Positions 41,916 to 51,052 of a DNA stretch of 64,000 bases are shown piece after piece. Each line of letters begins with the position of its first letter. The stretch's first letter is position 1. The notes below the pieces were generated by a model, which did not search any database, was not told where the DNA came from, and saw nothing but the letters and a program-made list of their open reading frames with translations. The translations under genes were made by a program, and so were the position numbers. Source of the DNA: Ancylomarina sp. 16SWW S1-10-2 (GTDB lineage: Bacteria; Bacteroidota; Bacteroidia; Bacteroidales; Marinifilaceae); contig NZ_SADB01000010.1 of assembly GCF_009669305.1 (NCBI RefSeq), positions 159,266 through 223,265 of the forward strand, written 5' to 3'.

Positions 41916-44069
41916 ATGAGAAAAAGGATTATTTTAGGAGCTATTTGTTTATTAGCCCTTTGTGATGTTTCATCTTACGCTCAAAATAAAGTTTTGAGTA
42001 TGAAAGATGCAATAATTGGACCGTGGCGTGATTTCTATCCTGAAAGCATTAACAATTTAGACTGGCGTGCAGATAAAAATGAATTTAGCTTTGTAGAAAA
42101 GAATGCTATTATGGTGGGTACACCAAAGCATGAAGCGGAAAAACTATTGGATTTAGAAACCCTAAATGCTGCATTATCAGTAGAATCTTTGTCTAAGCTT
42201 AGTAGAATTCCTGCTTTTTCATGGAAAGATGCTAATACAATTCAGTTTTTTAGTGGAAATAGCTTGGTACACTACAAGATTCAAGAAAATAAAGCCCAAT
42301 TGGTTTTAAGTGTAGATGAACTTGCAGACAATCAAGTGCTTTGTGATTCTAATAATAAATTAGCTTATACGCTTGAAAATAATCTTTATTTTGTTGGTGA
42401 AGATGGCGTTGCAGTTGCTGTAACTTCTGATACGGATAAAAATATTGTAAGTGGTCAAACTGTAAGCCGAAGTGAATATGGTATTGATGGTGGTATTTTT
42501 TGGTCTCCTAATGGAGCTAATCTGGCTTTTTACCGTAAAGATGAAAGTAAAGTCACTTCATTTCCATTAATTGATATTAACACTCGTGTTGGAGATTTGA
42601 GGGAAATTAAATACCCAATGGCTGGTATGTCATCTGAAAAAGTATCTGTTGGTGTTTTTAATCTTGAAAACGGAAAAACCGTTTGGCTTAAGGTGACTGA
42701 TTTTGACGAGGATAGATATCTTACAAATGTATCTTGGGGAGCAAAAGGGGAATATCTATATATTCAGGTGTTGAATAGAGCTTCTAATCATATGAAGTTG
42801 AATAAATATAATGCGGCGACTGGTGAGTTTGTGAAAACTTTACTAGAAGAGAAGGATGACCGTTGGGTAGAGCCTCAGCATAAATTAATCTTCCTTAAAA
42901 CGAAACCTAATCAATTTATTTATCAATCAAATACGGCTGGTTTTAATCATATGTTTTTGTATACTAGCGAAGGTAAGTTGATTAAAAAGCTAACTAGTGG
43001 CGATTGGTTGGTAACAAAGGTTTTAGGTTTTGATAAAGCTGAGAAAAATCTATTTTACGAGTCTACCGAGGTAAGTCCAATTGAGCGTCATGTTTATAAA
43101 TTGAATATGAAAACAGGTAAACGTGTTCGTTTAACTGAAGGTCATGGTGTTCATAATGTCAAAGTTAGTAAGACCGGTGCTTATATTATTGATAATTATT
43201 CGAGTTTAAATGTGCCTAGAATTATTAATATTAACGATAGCAAAGGAAAAGTTGTTAAGAATCTTGTGAAAGCAGAAAACAAACTTAAAGATTATAATCT
43301 TGGAGAAATTTCATTGGGAACAATTAAGTCTGCAGATAATAAAACCGACTTACATTATCGTTTGGTTAAACCAGCTGACTTTGATCCATCTGAAAAATAT
43401 CCAGTTGTAATTTATGTTTATGGCGGACCTCATGCACAAATGGTTACTGATAGATGGTTAGGTGGAGCTAGTTTATGGGAAGAATATATGGCTCAACGAG
43501 GTTATGTTGTTTTCACTCTTGATAACCGAGGTTCTTCCAATCGAGGAAAAGAGTTCGAAGCCATTATTCACCGTCAGTGTGGACAAGCAGAAATGGCTGA
43601 TCAGATGAAAGGCGTTGATTTCTTAAAATCCCAAACCTATGTAGATGCTGATCGTATTGGTGTTCATGGATGGAGTTATGGTGGATTTATGACTATTTCA
43701 TTAATTACAAATTATCCCGATGTTTTTAAAGTTGCTGTTGCTGGTGGTCCAGTAATCGACTGGAAATGGTATGAAATTATGTATGGCGAACGCTATATGG
43801 ATACGCCACAGGAAAATCCAGAAGGCTATGCTAAAGTGTCTTTAATAAGCAAAGCAAAAGATTTAAAAGGAAAGCTTTTAATTTGCCAAGGCGTTATTGA
43901 TAAGACTGTAGTTTGGCAGAATAGCTTAAATTTTATTAGAGAATGTATTAAAAACAATGTTCAAGTTGACTACTTTCCTTATCCACGTGCAGAGCACAAT
44001 GTGAGAGGCATGGATAGGATTCATTTGAAGCAGAAAGTAAGTAATTATTTTGATGATTATTTGAAATAG
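41916..44069 (+). CDS. Dipeptidyl peptidase IV (S9B family)
   Basis: A 717-residue secreted serine peptidase that cuts X-Pro or X-Ala dipeptides from peptide N-termini. A signal peptide (cleaved near residue 22, SSYAQN) precedes a beta-propeller of about residues 40-470 and the alpha/beta hydrolase domain; the nucleophile is Ser587 in GWSYGGFMT, with VDKTVVW-type Asp and EHNVRG His near the C-terminus. The propeller Glu pair that binds the N-terminus of substrates is not obvious to me, though EDG/SRSEYG in the middle may supply it. Related to Porphyromonas DPP IV. Has its own terminator. Confidence 0.92.
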   Translation: MRKRIILGAICLLALCDVSSYAQNKVLSMKDAIIGPWRDFYPESINNLDWRADKNEFSFVEKNAIMVGTPKHEAEKLLDLETLNAALSVESLSKLSRIPAFSWKDANTIQFFSGNSLVHYKIQENKAQLVLSVDELADNQVLCDSNNKLAYTLENNLYFVGEDGVAVAVTSDTDKNIVSGQTVSRSEYGIDGGIFWSPNGANLAFYRKDESKVTSFPLIDINTRVGDLREIKYPMAGMSSEKVSVGVFNLENGKTVWLKVTDFDEDRYLTNVSWGAKGEYLYIQVLNRASNHMKLNKYNAATGEFVKTLLEEKDDRWVEPQHKLIFLKTKPNQFIYQSNTAGFNHMFLYTSEGKLIKKLTSGDWLVTKVLGFDKAEKNLFYESTEVSPIERHVYKLNMKTGKRVRLTEGHGVHNVKVSKTGAYIIDNYSSLNVPRIININDSKGKVVKNLVKAENKLKDYNLGEISLGTIKSADNKTDLHYRLVKPADFDPSEKYPVVIYVYGGPHAQMVTDRWLGGASLWEEYMAQRGYVVFTLDNRGSSNRGKEFEAIIHRQCGQAEMADQMKGVDFLKSQTYVDADRIGVHGWSYGGFMTISLITNYPDVFKVAVAGGPVIDWKWYEIMYGERYMDTPQENPEGYAKVSLISKAKDLKGKLLICQGVIDKTVVWQNSLNFIRECIKNNVQVDYFPYPRAEHNVRGMDRIHLKQKVSNYFDDYLK

Positions 44070-44092
44070 ATTAAATTTCAAATTAAGAATTA

Positions 44093-44125
44093 AAAGCTCG
44101 CTTGCTAATTGCAAAGCGAGCTTTT
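44093..44125 (+). terminator. Intrinsic terminator of the DPP IV gene
   Basis: AAAGCTCGCTT pairs with AAGCGAGCTTT around an 11-nt loop and is followed by a short T-run. Confidence 0.88.
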
Positions 44126-44139
44126 TCAATTAAACATAG

Positions 44140-44170
44140 TTTGAATATCATTGTTTTGGGCTTACATTTG
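44140..44170 (+). promoter_or_regulatory. Consensus promoter of the MATE gene
   Basis: TTTG (44140-44143), exactly 19 nt, then TACATTTG (44163-44170). The coding start (TTG at 44197) follows about 20 nt after the predicted start of transcription, which supports the unusual TTG start. Confidence 0.8.
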
Positions 44171-44196
44171 GCCTGAATTTATAAAAGTAGGAGAGA

Positions 44197-45528
44197 TTGA
44201 AAACAAAAATTGATAATAAGAGCATTTGGACAATTGCATACCCAATTATATTGGGGAGTGTTGCCCAGAATATAATATCAGTTACTGATACTGCATTTTT
44301 AGGTCACTTAAGCGAAACAGCCTTAGGTGCTGCTGCTATTGCAACCATATTTTATTTCGCAATTGTTATGTTTGTGTGGGGCTTTGGATTGGGAACTCAA
44401 ATTATAATTGCTCGAAGAGTAGGGGAACAGAATTATAAAATGGTTGGGAAAACCTTGATTCATGCGTTCTATTTTTTGATGATTGTTGGCATTTTTTTGT
44501 TGGGATTTATGAAGATTCAATCGCCAAGTTTATTAAAATGGATGGTCAGTTCCGATGGTATTTATCAAGCGAGTAACGATTATATATCTGTTCGTGCTTG
44601 GGGAATTCTGTTTGCATGTGTCAATCTTCTTTTTAGAGCTTTTTTTATTGGAATCGCTAAAACTAAAGTAATTAGTTGGAGTACAGCTTTTATGGCGATT
44701 ATTAATGTGTTTTTCGATTATGGATTAATATTTGGAAATTTTGGTTTGCCTGAAATGGGAATTAAGGGTGCTGCTTTAGCTTCGGTAATCGCTGAATTTA
44801 CAGCAATGGTCTTTTTTATTTTTTATACATTAAGGAAAGTCCCTCTTGCTCACTACGATCTTTTGCGTTTTTGTAAGGTTGATTGGCCTTTATTTAAGCG
44901 TTTATTAAATGTGTCATTCCCCATAATGATTCAAAATTTTCTATCCTTATCGTGTTGGTTTATCTTTTTCATTATGGTTGAACGAATGGGAGAGCATGAG
45001 TTGGCAATTTCAAATATTGTTAGGAGTATATATGTATTACTAATGGTACCCGTATGGGCATTTGGTTCGGCGGTTAATACTTTGGTAAGTCAGGTTATTG
45101 GAGAGGGTTTTCCCGATAAAGTCATGTTAGTTGTTTGGAGAACAGTTAAGTTGTCTTTTTTATCTGTACTATCTATAGTGGGTGTTTTAATTTTTTTCCC
45201 AGATTTGATAATTTCTATTTATACAGATGATGCTCTTTTAATAGAACATGCACGTCCTGTTGTTTATGTTGTGTTTGTGGCAGCCTTATTGTTTCCAATT
45301 GCAATTACTTTATTTGATGGGATCTCGGGGACCGGTAGAACGTTTCATGCTATGTTATTAGAAGTTTTTGTACTTGTTTTTTATTTGGGTGGTGTTTATC
45401 TTACCACTCAGGTTTTGAATGCGTCTATAACTCAAGTTTGGTATTCTGAATATTTCTATGCAATATTAATGGGAACAGTTTCTTTCTTATATCTTAAATA
45501 TGGAAAGTGGCGTGGAAGCGTTGTGTAA
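44197..45528 (+). CDS. MATE-family multidrug efflux transporter
   Basis: A 443-residue, twelve-helix inner-membrane exporter of the MATE (NorM) family; it exchanges drugs or organic cations for Na+ or H+. Family features include IILGSVAQNIISVTDTAFLG in helix 1 with the Asp, and matching GSAVNTLVSQVIGEG in the second half. The start is TTG, preceded by AGGAG, one of the few Shine-Dalgarno-like sites here. Immediately downstream is the convergent Omp85-like gene. Confidence 0.92.
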   Translation: MKTKIDNKSIWTIAYPIILGSVAQNIISVTDTAFLGHLSETALGAAAIATIFYFAIVMFVWGFGLGTQIIIARRVGEQNYKMVGKTLIHAFYFLMIVGIFLLGFMKIQSPSLLKWMVSSDGIYQASNDYISVRAWGILFACVNLLFRAFFIGIAKTKVISWSTAFMAIINVFFDYGLIFGNFGLPEMGIKGAALASVIAEFTAMVFFIFYTLRKVPLAHYDLLRFCKVDWPLFKRLLNVSFPIMIQNFLSLSCWFIFFIMVERMGEHELAISNIVRSIYVLLMVPVWAFGSAVNTLVSQVIGEGFPDKVMLVVWRTVKLSFLSVLSIVGVLIFFPDLIISIYTDDALLIEHARPVVYVVFVAALLFPIAITLFDGISGTGRTFHAMLLEVFVLVFYLGGVYLTTQVLNASITQVWYSEYFYAILMGTVSFLYLKYGKWRGSVV

Positions 45529-45545
45529 AAAAAAACTTAATTTGT

Positions 45546-47471
45546 TTATTCAAAATCGATAACTTCAGGACCATCTACACTAAAATCACTAAATGTAGGA
45601 CGATCTTCTCCTGATATGCCATATTGAGTACTTGAGAAATCGTGTGGTGCTCTAGGATATATTGATAATCTTAACTCTATAGTTTTAAATACCAAGTTTT
45701 CGTTGTTTAAACGAAGTCCAAGCCCAAAGCCATAATAGGCACTGTTTTTGAATGGACTCTTTTTATTGCTTCCAATTGTTCCTACATCGATAAAATTGAA
45801 GAATGCAAATTTAAAACCACCAGCAATAAATGGGGTAAATGTTATTTGCTCAAACTTTAAAGTTAAACGTTGTGTTCCTATTGCTTCAAGGCTTTTAAAT
45901 TCACTTATGCCTATATCTGTATTTAGGGTAATAAATTCTTCAGAAAGGCGATTAATACCTAAATCGTAATTAAGTTCCAAAAAATTACGAAACCGGTATC
46001 TTCCAAGTTTTCGGAGTCGACTAATCAACTTATTTTGTAATACGATATAGCCTTGTTCGTAATGGCTTTTATCAAAAAAGCCACTAATTGAATATTTAGT
46101 AAATAAATATGTCTTAATCTTTTTATAATAATTAGCTCGTTTGTATTCAAAAGCTAAATATTTTCTGAAGGAGAACTCTCCATCTTCCAAACCAGTAGTA
46201 ACTTGTAGTGAATAGCCAAAAGGAATATCTTCTGTTCTTCCGAAATTATATATAAGATTTGATGTGAAATATTTAGTTTGTCTGAGCGTTAAACTGGTTA
46301 GATAAAGTCTTTTATTGTGAAAAAAAATATTTAAGTCTTTATCTACTGTTGGACGTTCCGAAAAGTTGATAGATGAATAGCCAATGGTTGCAAGTATTTG
46401 TTTTTTATATAATTTATCTTTGGATGGAAGCTTGTATGATCGCCCGAACCAGTTTGAAGCATAATCAAAATCAAGAGGCTCTTCATTTAGAATTGGATCA
46501 TTTGAATTGATTTTTTTTGAATGTCTAGTTCTAGAAAGTGTTAGTCCTCCTGCATATTTTGTCATGTAGGTTTCAAACTGTTTCTGTAATGATAATGTGG
46601 TTAATGATTTTTTATAATTGTCACTAAAGCATACGCCAATATTGATGTGTGAGGACTTGAAATTTTCAATATCATAGCATGTTGTATATCCCCATTGGGG
46701 ATCTTTGCCAGAGTTATATTCAAAACCAGCTTTAATCTCATGTCCTCGTCCGTATAAGTTGCGATTGTATAGTTCTACAGAGGTAGAGGTAAGAGATCCT
46801 GCATCGATATCGAATCCCCATGAAAACTGATCTTTTACTAATAAATAAAGATCAATAAGCTCTGTTGATCCCATAACGGGGACAACAATGAAATGGGCAT
46901 CTTTTATATATGATAAATTACGTATTAAACGTTCATTTTCTGCTGTATTAAATGCATCTAAAGTATCACCTTCTTTAAAGTAAAGTAGTCTTCTTATATG
47001 ATTTTTACTGCTGGTATTATGAAGTCTATTGGCCGATTTTTCAATCCAGATTCTAGTCTTTTCAATCGTATCTAGATAGTTTGGTTTAAATGGTGGTATA
47101 ACATCAATAATAAGTTTGTTTATCCGCTTACCTTGGTATGGTAAGAAAGCTTGACCACTTTGTTCTGCTTTTTTATTCTCCAACTTTTCACTTTTGTAAG
47201 GGGCCCTGAAAAATAGTTTGTAGAGTTCTTTCGTAATTTTGGATTTATAGGCCTTAGACTTAAGTTTTTTGTAAAATTCAGGATTTTCATTTAATGTGTC
47301 ACCCCTTAAGTTTTCGTCTATAGTGTCGGAAATGCTGATTGTCGCAACGGTTTCATTTTGTTTGTAATTAGTAGACGAGAACGCAAAAGAATTCGACCAA
47401 TTTGAAAAAATCAGCAGAATTAAGAAATAATATTTAAGTATCCGTTTTATGTTTTTAAGTCTTGATTACAT
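45546..47471 (-). pseudogene. Omp85-like outer-membrane barrel gene with a stop at codon 2
   Basis: In one frame the minus strand reads ATG (47471-47469), TAA (47468-47466), then a continuous frame of 640 codons to 45546. The frame after the stop encodes a convincing signal peptide (from 47450: IKRILKYYFLILLIFSNW) and continues into one or two POTRA-like segments and a C-terminal barrel of BamA/TamA type (DQFSWGFDIDAG, ELYNRNLYGRGHE). The downstream TTG at 47183 gives a 545-residue product that lacks the signal peptide. No ATG, GTG or TTG occurs between. So the gene is either inactivated, sequenced wrongly, or started at ATA/ATT or by re-initiation. Confidence 0.7.
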
Positions 47472-47513
47472 TTAAAGGTAATAAAATTAGAATATGAGAA
47501 AAAGCATATTGTT

Positions 47514-47963
47514 TTAATCTTTCAAATTTTTAGTTTGGTCATGAATCGTTTTAAGTTGTTCATCTGTCCATTGCCATTTATCTCCAACTCTAATTTCACC
47601 AACAAGTTGTTTTTTATTAAAAAACTCTAGGGTTGTAATTGAGCTACCAAGCCCATATCGTTTTAAACCTAGTTTTGAATTTAATTTCTCAAACTTGATT
47701 GTTTCTTTCCCTTTTAAAGCGACTAAGTAATAATACGAAATTGAGAATTCTTCATTTTGATTATCAAAACTTACTTGATAAACAATTCTATTTCGTTTTA
47801 TAGAAAGTAGAAGAATGAATATCACAATTAAGGTTAGTTCATATACTAGGTTTAATCCTAAGAAAATGATAATAAGAATTTGAAGCACTAACAGAAGGCT
47901 TAATTCACTTTTTATTCTTTTCCAAAGGGAGAAATCTGCTTTGTTAGGGGTATAACTAGTCAT
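47514..47963 (-). CDS. Small membrane protein with a PH-like cytoplasmic domain, unknown function
   Basis: A 149-residue protein: two adjacent hydrophobic helices (about 22-38 and 40-56) followed by a beta-rich soluble domain (about 60-145) of the shape seen in YcxB/PH-like domains. No named family recognised. It lies upstream of the Omp85-like gene in the same orientation, 42 bp before its ATG, so the two may be co-transcribed. It may be the ordinary neighbour of an outer-membrane protein in this genus. Confidence 0.6.
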   Translation of the reverse strand: MTSYTPNKADFSLWKRIKSELSLLLVLQILIIIFLGLNLVYELTLIVIFILLLSIKRNRIVYQVSFDNQNEEFSISYYYLVALKGKETIKFEKLNSKLGLKRYGLGSSITTLEFFNKKQLVGEIRVGDKWQWTDEQLKTIHDQTKNLKD

Positions 47964-48049
47964 GTCTATTATTTATTGCATAGTTAAGTCTTTTATCTGA
48001 ATGGGAGGTGTGTTATGGTTGAATTCTAAAACAATGATTTAAATAAAAT

Positions 48050-48089
48050 GAAAAAACATCCTAAATCATAAAGATAAAGGATGTTTTTG
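48050..48089 (-). terminator. Intrinsic terminator of the peroxiredoxin-type gene
   Basis: On the minus strand AAAAACATCCT pairs with AGGATGTTTTT across a 14-nt loop and is followed by T-rich sequence. Confidence 0.8.
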
Positions 48090-48107
48090 AATGGAGTAAG
48101 CTCGACT

Positions 48108-48689
48108 TTATAGTTGCTCTAAAATTTCTTTGGCCGATGATCTGTTTTTATAGTTGGGATCGTATTGTAAGAACTTAATCTTTCCATTTTTGCCAATAAT
48201 AAATGTGGCAGGAACAGGAAGCGTTTGGCTCTCATTTCCATTATCTTTTGCTAAATCAACACCGAATCCTTTATATTTTTTTTGAAGCTCTTTAGCAAGT
48301 ATAAAGTTAACGCCAAATGATTCCATAATGGAATTATCTTTGTCCCAAATTACGGGAAATTCTGTTTTTGTTTTTTTTATAGTTTTCTCAATATTTTCTG
48401 TCTTTTCAGGTGTAACGGCAACAATTTGAGCACCTGCCTTTTTGAAATCTTCTAAATGGTCTTGTAATTCGCTCAGATGACGATTACAATAAGGGCACCA
48501 TTGACCTCTATAAAAAACGACAATAAGTTGTTTGTCCTTAAGTACATCAGAACTTTTAAATTGATTGCCATTTTGATCAAAACCTACAACCTGAGGTGCC
48601 TTTTGTCCTACTTTCAAACTGCTTTCTGCCTTCTGAGCAAATGAGTTTAGGCTAATTGTTGCCAGAATAATAAATAATAAACGTTTCAT
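48108..48689 (-). CDS. Exported AhpC/TSA-family peroxidase-like protein
   Basis: A 193-residue thioredoxin-fold protein with a signal peptide (cleaved near LNSFAQ). The active site FYRGQWCPYCNRHL has Cys65 and Cys68 as CxxC, the arrangement of the peroxiredoxin-like AhpC/TSA group, and a conserved Arg lies in the following helix. It is probably periplasmic and reduces hydroperoxides or transfers disulfides. It stands alone with terminators on both sides, close to the OsmC gene that points the same way, which makes an oxidative-stress pair plausible. Confidence 0.84.
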   Translation of the reverse strand: MKRLLFIILATISLNSFAQKAESSLKVGQKAPQVVGFDQNGNQFKSSDVLKDKQLIVVFYRGQWCPYCNRHLSELQDHLEDFKKAGAQIVAVTPEKTENIEKTIKKTKTEFPVIWDKDNSIMESFGVNFILAKELQKKYKGFGVDLAKDNGNESQTLPVPATFIIGKNGKIKFLQYDPNYKNRSSAKEILEQL

Positions 48690-48825
48690 ATTTTGTATTT
48701 AAATTTAAGATTGAAGTTGAAATGAAGTCCTAATTATTTATCAACTCGCTCCGTAAAATTACAAAATAAAAGACCTTGATATCTTGTAAGTGCTTGGCTT
48801 AATTGTTAATCTGTTGTTAAAGGTC

Positions 48826-48858
48826 AAAAAAATCCCTAACCAATTAAGGAAAGGGATT
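48826..48858 (-). terminator. Intrinsic terminator of the OsmC-type gene
   Basis: AATCCCT (48831-48837) pairs with AGGGATT (48852-48858) across a 14-nt loop with further partial pairing; T-run follows on the minus strand. Confidence 0.75.
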
Positions 48859-48885
48859 CCGTATTTTAATGTAATTTGTTTTTAG

Positions 48886-49299
48886 CTATGCGTTTTGCAA
48901 ACGCATGATTTTGTAAGTTGTATTTACGCTTGCTTGTTTGAATAATATGCCTACAGGGCATGTCTTTAATGTATTTTGAAGGCAAGATTCTATTTTTTTA
49001 TCGCTAGCATTAGATTCAACTTTCACTTCGATTTCAACATCTGTAAAAGTTAGAGCACCGTCTTTTTGGAATCCAAAAGCATCAACTTCAAGAGCTGTAA
49101 AATCAATTCTCATTTTTTTAGCTATCATGTTGAAGATTGTATTTACACAGGCAGAGTAGCTCATTAGGCAAAGCTCAAGTGCACTAGCGCCTAAGTCGTG
49201 TCCACCTTTTTCTTCTGGTATGTCTGAAATAATTTCGTGTCCTCTATTGTCAGTAATTACTGAAGCTGTACCTTGAGTCCAAGTTGTTGTTGCTTTCAT
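48886..49299 (-). CDS. OsmC/Ohr-family hydroperoxide reductase-like protein
   Basis: A 137-residue OsmC-fold protein. The two active-site cysteines are visible: Cys51 in SACVNTIFNMI and Cys114 in KTCPVGILF, with an additional Cys44. It reduces organic hydroperoxides using dithiols such as dihydrolipoamide. A perfect 22-bp palindrome lies 40 bp upstream of the start and overlaps a promoter-like box, so local repression, for example by a MarR/OhrR-type protein encoded elsewhere, is plausible. Confidence 0.87.
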   Translation of the reverse strand: MKATTTWTQGTASVITDNRGHEIISDIPEEKGGHDLGASALELCLMSYSACVNTIFNMIAKKMRIDFTALEVDAFGFQKDGALTFTDVEIEVKVESNASDKKIESCLQNTLKTCPVGILFKQASVNTTYKIMRLQNA

Positions 49300-49338
49300 C
49301 TATTAATCTCTTTAAATATTTATATATATGATGTAATC

Positions 49339-49360
49339 TATATTTGTTGATACAAATATA
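49339..49360 (-). promoter_or_regulatory. 22-bp palindrome overlapping -7 boxes on both strands
   Basis: TATATTTGT-TGAT-ACAAATATA is a perfect 9-bp inverted repeat. TATATTTG, an exact -7 box, is read on either strand. On the minus strand the start of the OsmC gene is about 40 bp away. A dimeric repressor bound here would block the promoter. Confidence 0.6.
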
Positions 49361-49618
49361 TATAAATGTACAAATGTATATAAGTGTTATTTGGTGTTTT
49401 TAAGCATTTAGTTTATAAATCTTTATTTAAATGAAGCTTCTTTTCAGCTTGATTAGGCTATAATTTCAAACCATTGCATTAAATTTTAATGACTTTTTAA
49501 TATGAATTTTAAATAAACAGACTTAAATTACATTTCTTTACTTTATCAAATAATAAAATGAGTTGACAACGATGGTGATTTGTTCATTAAGATGTCTTAA
49601 AAAAAACAGAATCTAAGC

Positions 49619-51052
49619 ATGGCATACAGCGATTTAAAGGAATTATGGCTAGAACATTACAAGACGGCTCCTACTCAGCTTAAAAAAATGGGCGAAGTAA
49701 ATGGTTTAATTAGTGCATTTAATGCAAATGTAGATGCAGTAATTAAAGTTAGTGGGAAAGACATTGAGAAAATTATTTCTGAAAATAAGCTTGATTTGGC
49801 TCAGATAACTGGGGAAGGAGAAAGTTCTATTCAGACTAATGAAGATGCCATTCGAGGTTTTCTTCAATGCTTTAAAGATGGCAAGGCTGAAGAGTGGTTG
49901 ATTGATAATAAAACTGTATTCAACTGGTTGAATAAAACGGTAGGCTACGATAAGCTTCAGATGGGTGGACAAGGTGGCATTGTTGCCAATGTTATGGCTG
50001 TTTGTGGTGTTAATTCGGTGTATGTTCATTGTGCTTCTAATCCAAAAGAGCAAGCTCAACTTTTTTTAGATTTAGACAATCTTTTGTCTGTTGATGAAAA
50101 TGGTAAGGTAGCTCAAGCTTCAAAAGTTGATAGAAAGGATGATTTACCTTTAATTCATTGGATTATCGAGTTTGATGGCGGAGATACTATTAATTTGGGT
50201 GGAACAGCATATACTTGTCCTAAGGCTAATCGATTTATTGCAACCTACGATCCTTTAAACTTTAAATTGCATGTGGACGAGCAATTTTCAAAGTGTATGA
50301 CTAAGGATGATGTTAACCCAGAATATATCATCTTATCGGGCTATCAAATGCTTCATGAAAATTTGAAAGATGGAAGCAAAGGTGTTGATAGGATAGATGC
50401 TTCGAAAGAAATGATTAAAACCTGGAGAAAATCATGTCCAGAGAATTTATTACATCTAGAAGTTGCATCAACTCAAGATAAAGTTATACGTAAACACTTA
50501 ATTGATTCATTAGTCGAAAGTGTGGATAGTTTAGGTTTTAACGAGCGTGAATTAATTGATATACTAGAAGTTATTGGCGAAGAAGATTTGGCTACCAAGT
50601 GTGAAGCTGATATTAATGCAGAAAATATGTTTCTGGGTATGTTGAAAGTGTTTGAATATACAGGATGTCCTCGTTTACAGTTACATATGTTTGGTTTGTA
50701 TTTAACGATACAAAAGAAAAACTTTAAAATAACTTCATTGCAAAACAGAAATGGAATGCAATTGGCAGCGACTGTGGCAGCAGCAAAGGCAGGAACTGGA
50801 TCTATAAATACCAAAGATGTTTTACTTTGGGCCCAAGGACATAAAGTGTCGAATGTTGGTTTGGATGAATTAACAAATCTGCAAAAACTAGTTACCTCGA
50901 TGTATGGTGAGAATAAGTTGCTAGAAACAGGCTTGTTCGAAAATGATCTGATGGAAATTATTGCAGTACCTACTATATTAATTGAGAAACCGGTGACTTT
51001 GGTTGGAATGGGAGATACTATTTCTTCAGTATCATTGGTTGGTGCGCGTTAG
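49619..51052 (+). CDS. ADP-dependent glucokinase/phosphofructokinase family sugar kinase
   Basis: A 477-residue kinase of the ADP-GK/PFK family (ribokinase-like fold), which uses ADP instead of ATP to phosphorylate glucose or fructose-6-phosphate. The family signature FNANVDAVIKV opens the active-site region, and LVGMGDTISSVSLVGA near the end holds the catalytic Asp466 in the GxGD motif. It is normal length. The family is best known in Thermococcales, methanogens and animals, so its presence in a bacterium is notable. Substrate preference is not predictable by eye. Single-gene unit; the following 1.2 kb is gene-free. Confidence 0.87.
   Translation: MAYSDLKELWLEHYKTAPTQLKKMGEVNGLISAFNANVDAVIKVSGKDIEKIISENKLDLAQITGEGESSIQTNEDAIRGFLQCFKDGKAEEWLIDNKTVFNWLNKTVGYDKLQMGGQGGIVANVMAVCGVNSVYVHCASNPKEQAQLFLDLDNLLSVDENGKVAQASKVDRKDDLPLIHWIIEFDGGDTINLGGTAYTCPKANRFIATYDPLNFKLHVDEQFSKCMTKDDVNPEYIILSGYQMLHENLKDGSKGVDRIDASKEMIKTWRKSCPENLLHLEVASTQDKVIRKHLIDSLVESVDSLGFNERELIDILEVIGEEDLATKCEADINAENMFLGMLKVFEYTGCPRLQLHMFGLYLTIQKKNFKITSLQNRNGMQLAATVAAAKAGTGSINTKDVLLWAQGHKVSNVGLDELTNLQKLVTSMYGENKLLETGLFENDLMEIIAVPTILIEKPVTLVGMGDTISSVSLVGAR

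Noticed and set aside
47183-47471. TTG at 47183 as the natural start of the Omp85-like protein
   Set aside because: It would remove a clear signal peptide encoded in frame upstream, and outer-membrane barrels need one.
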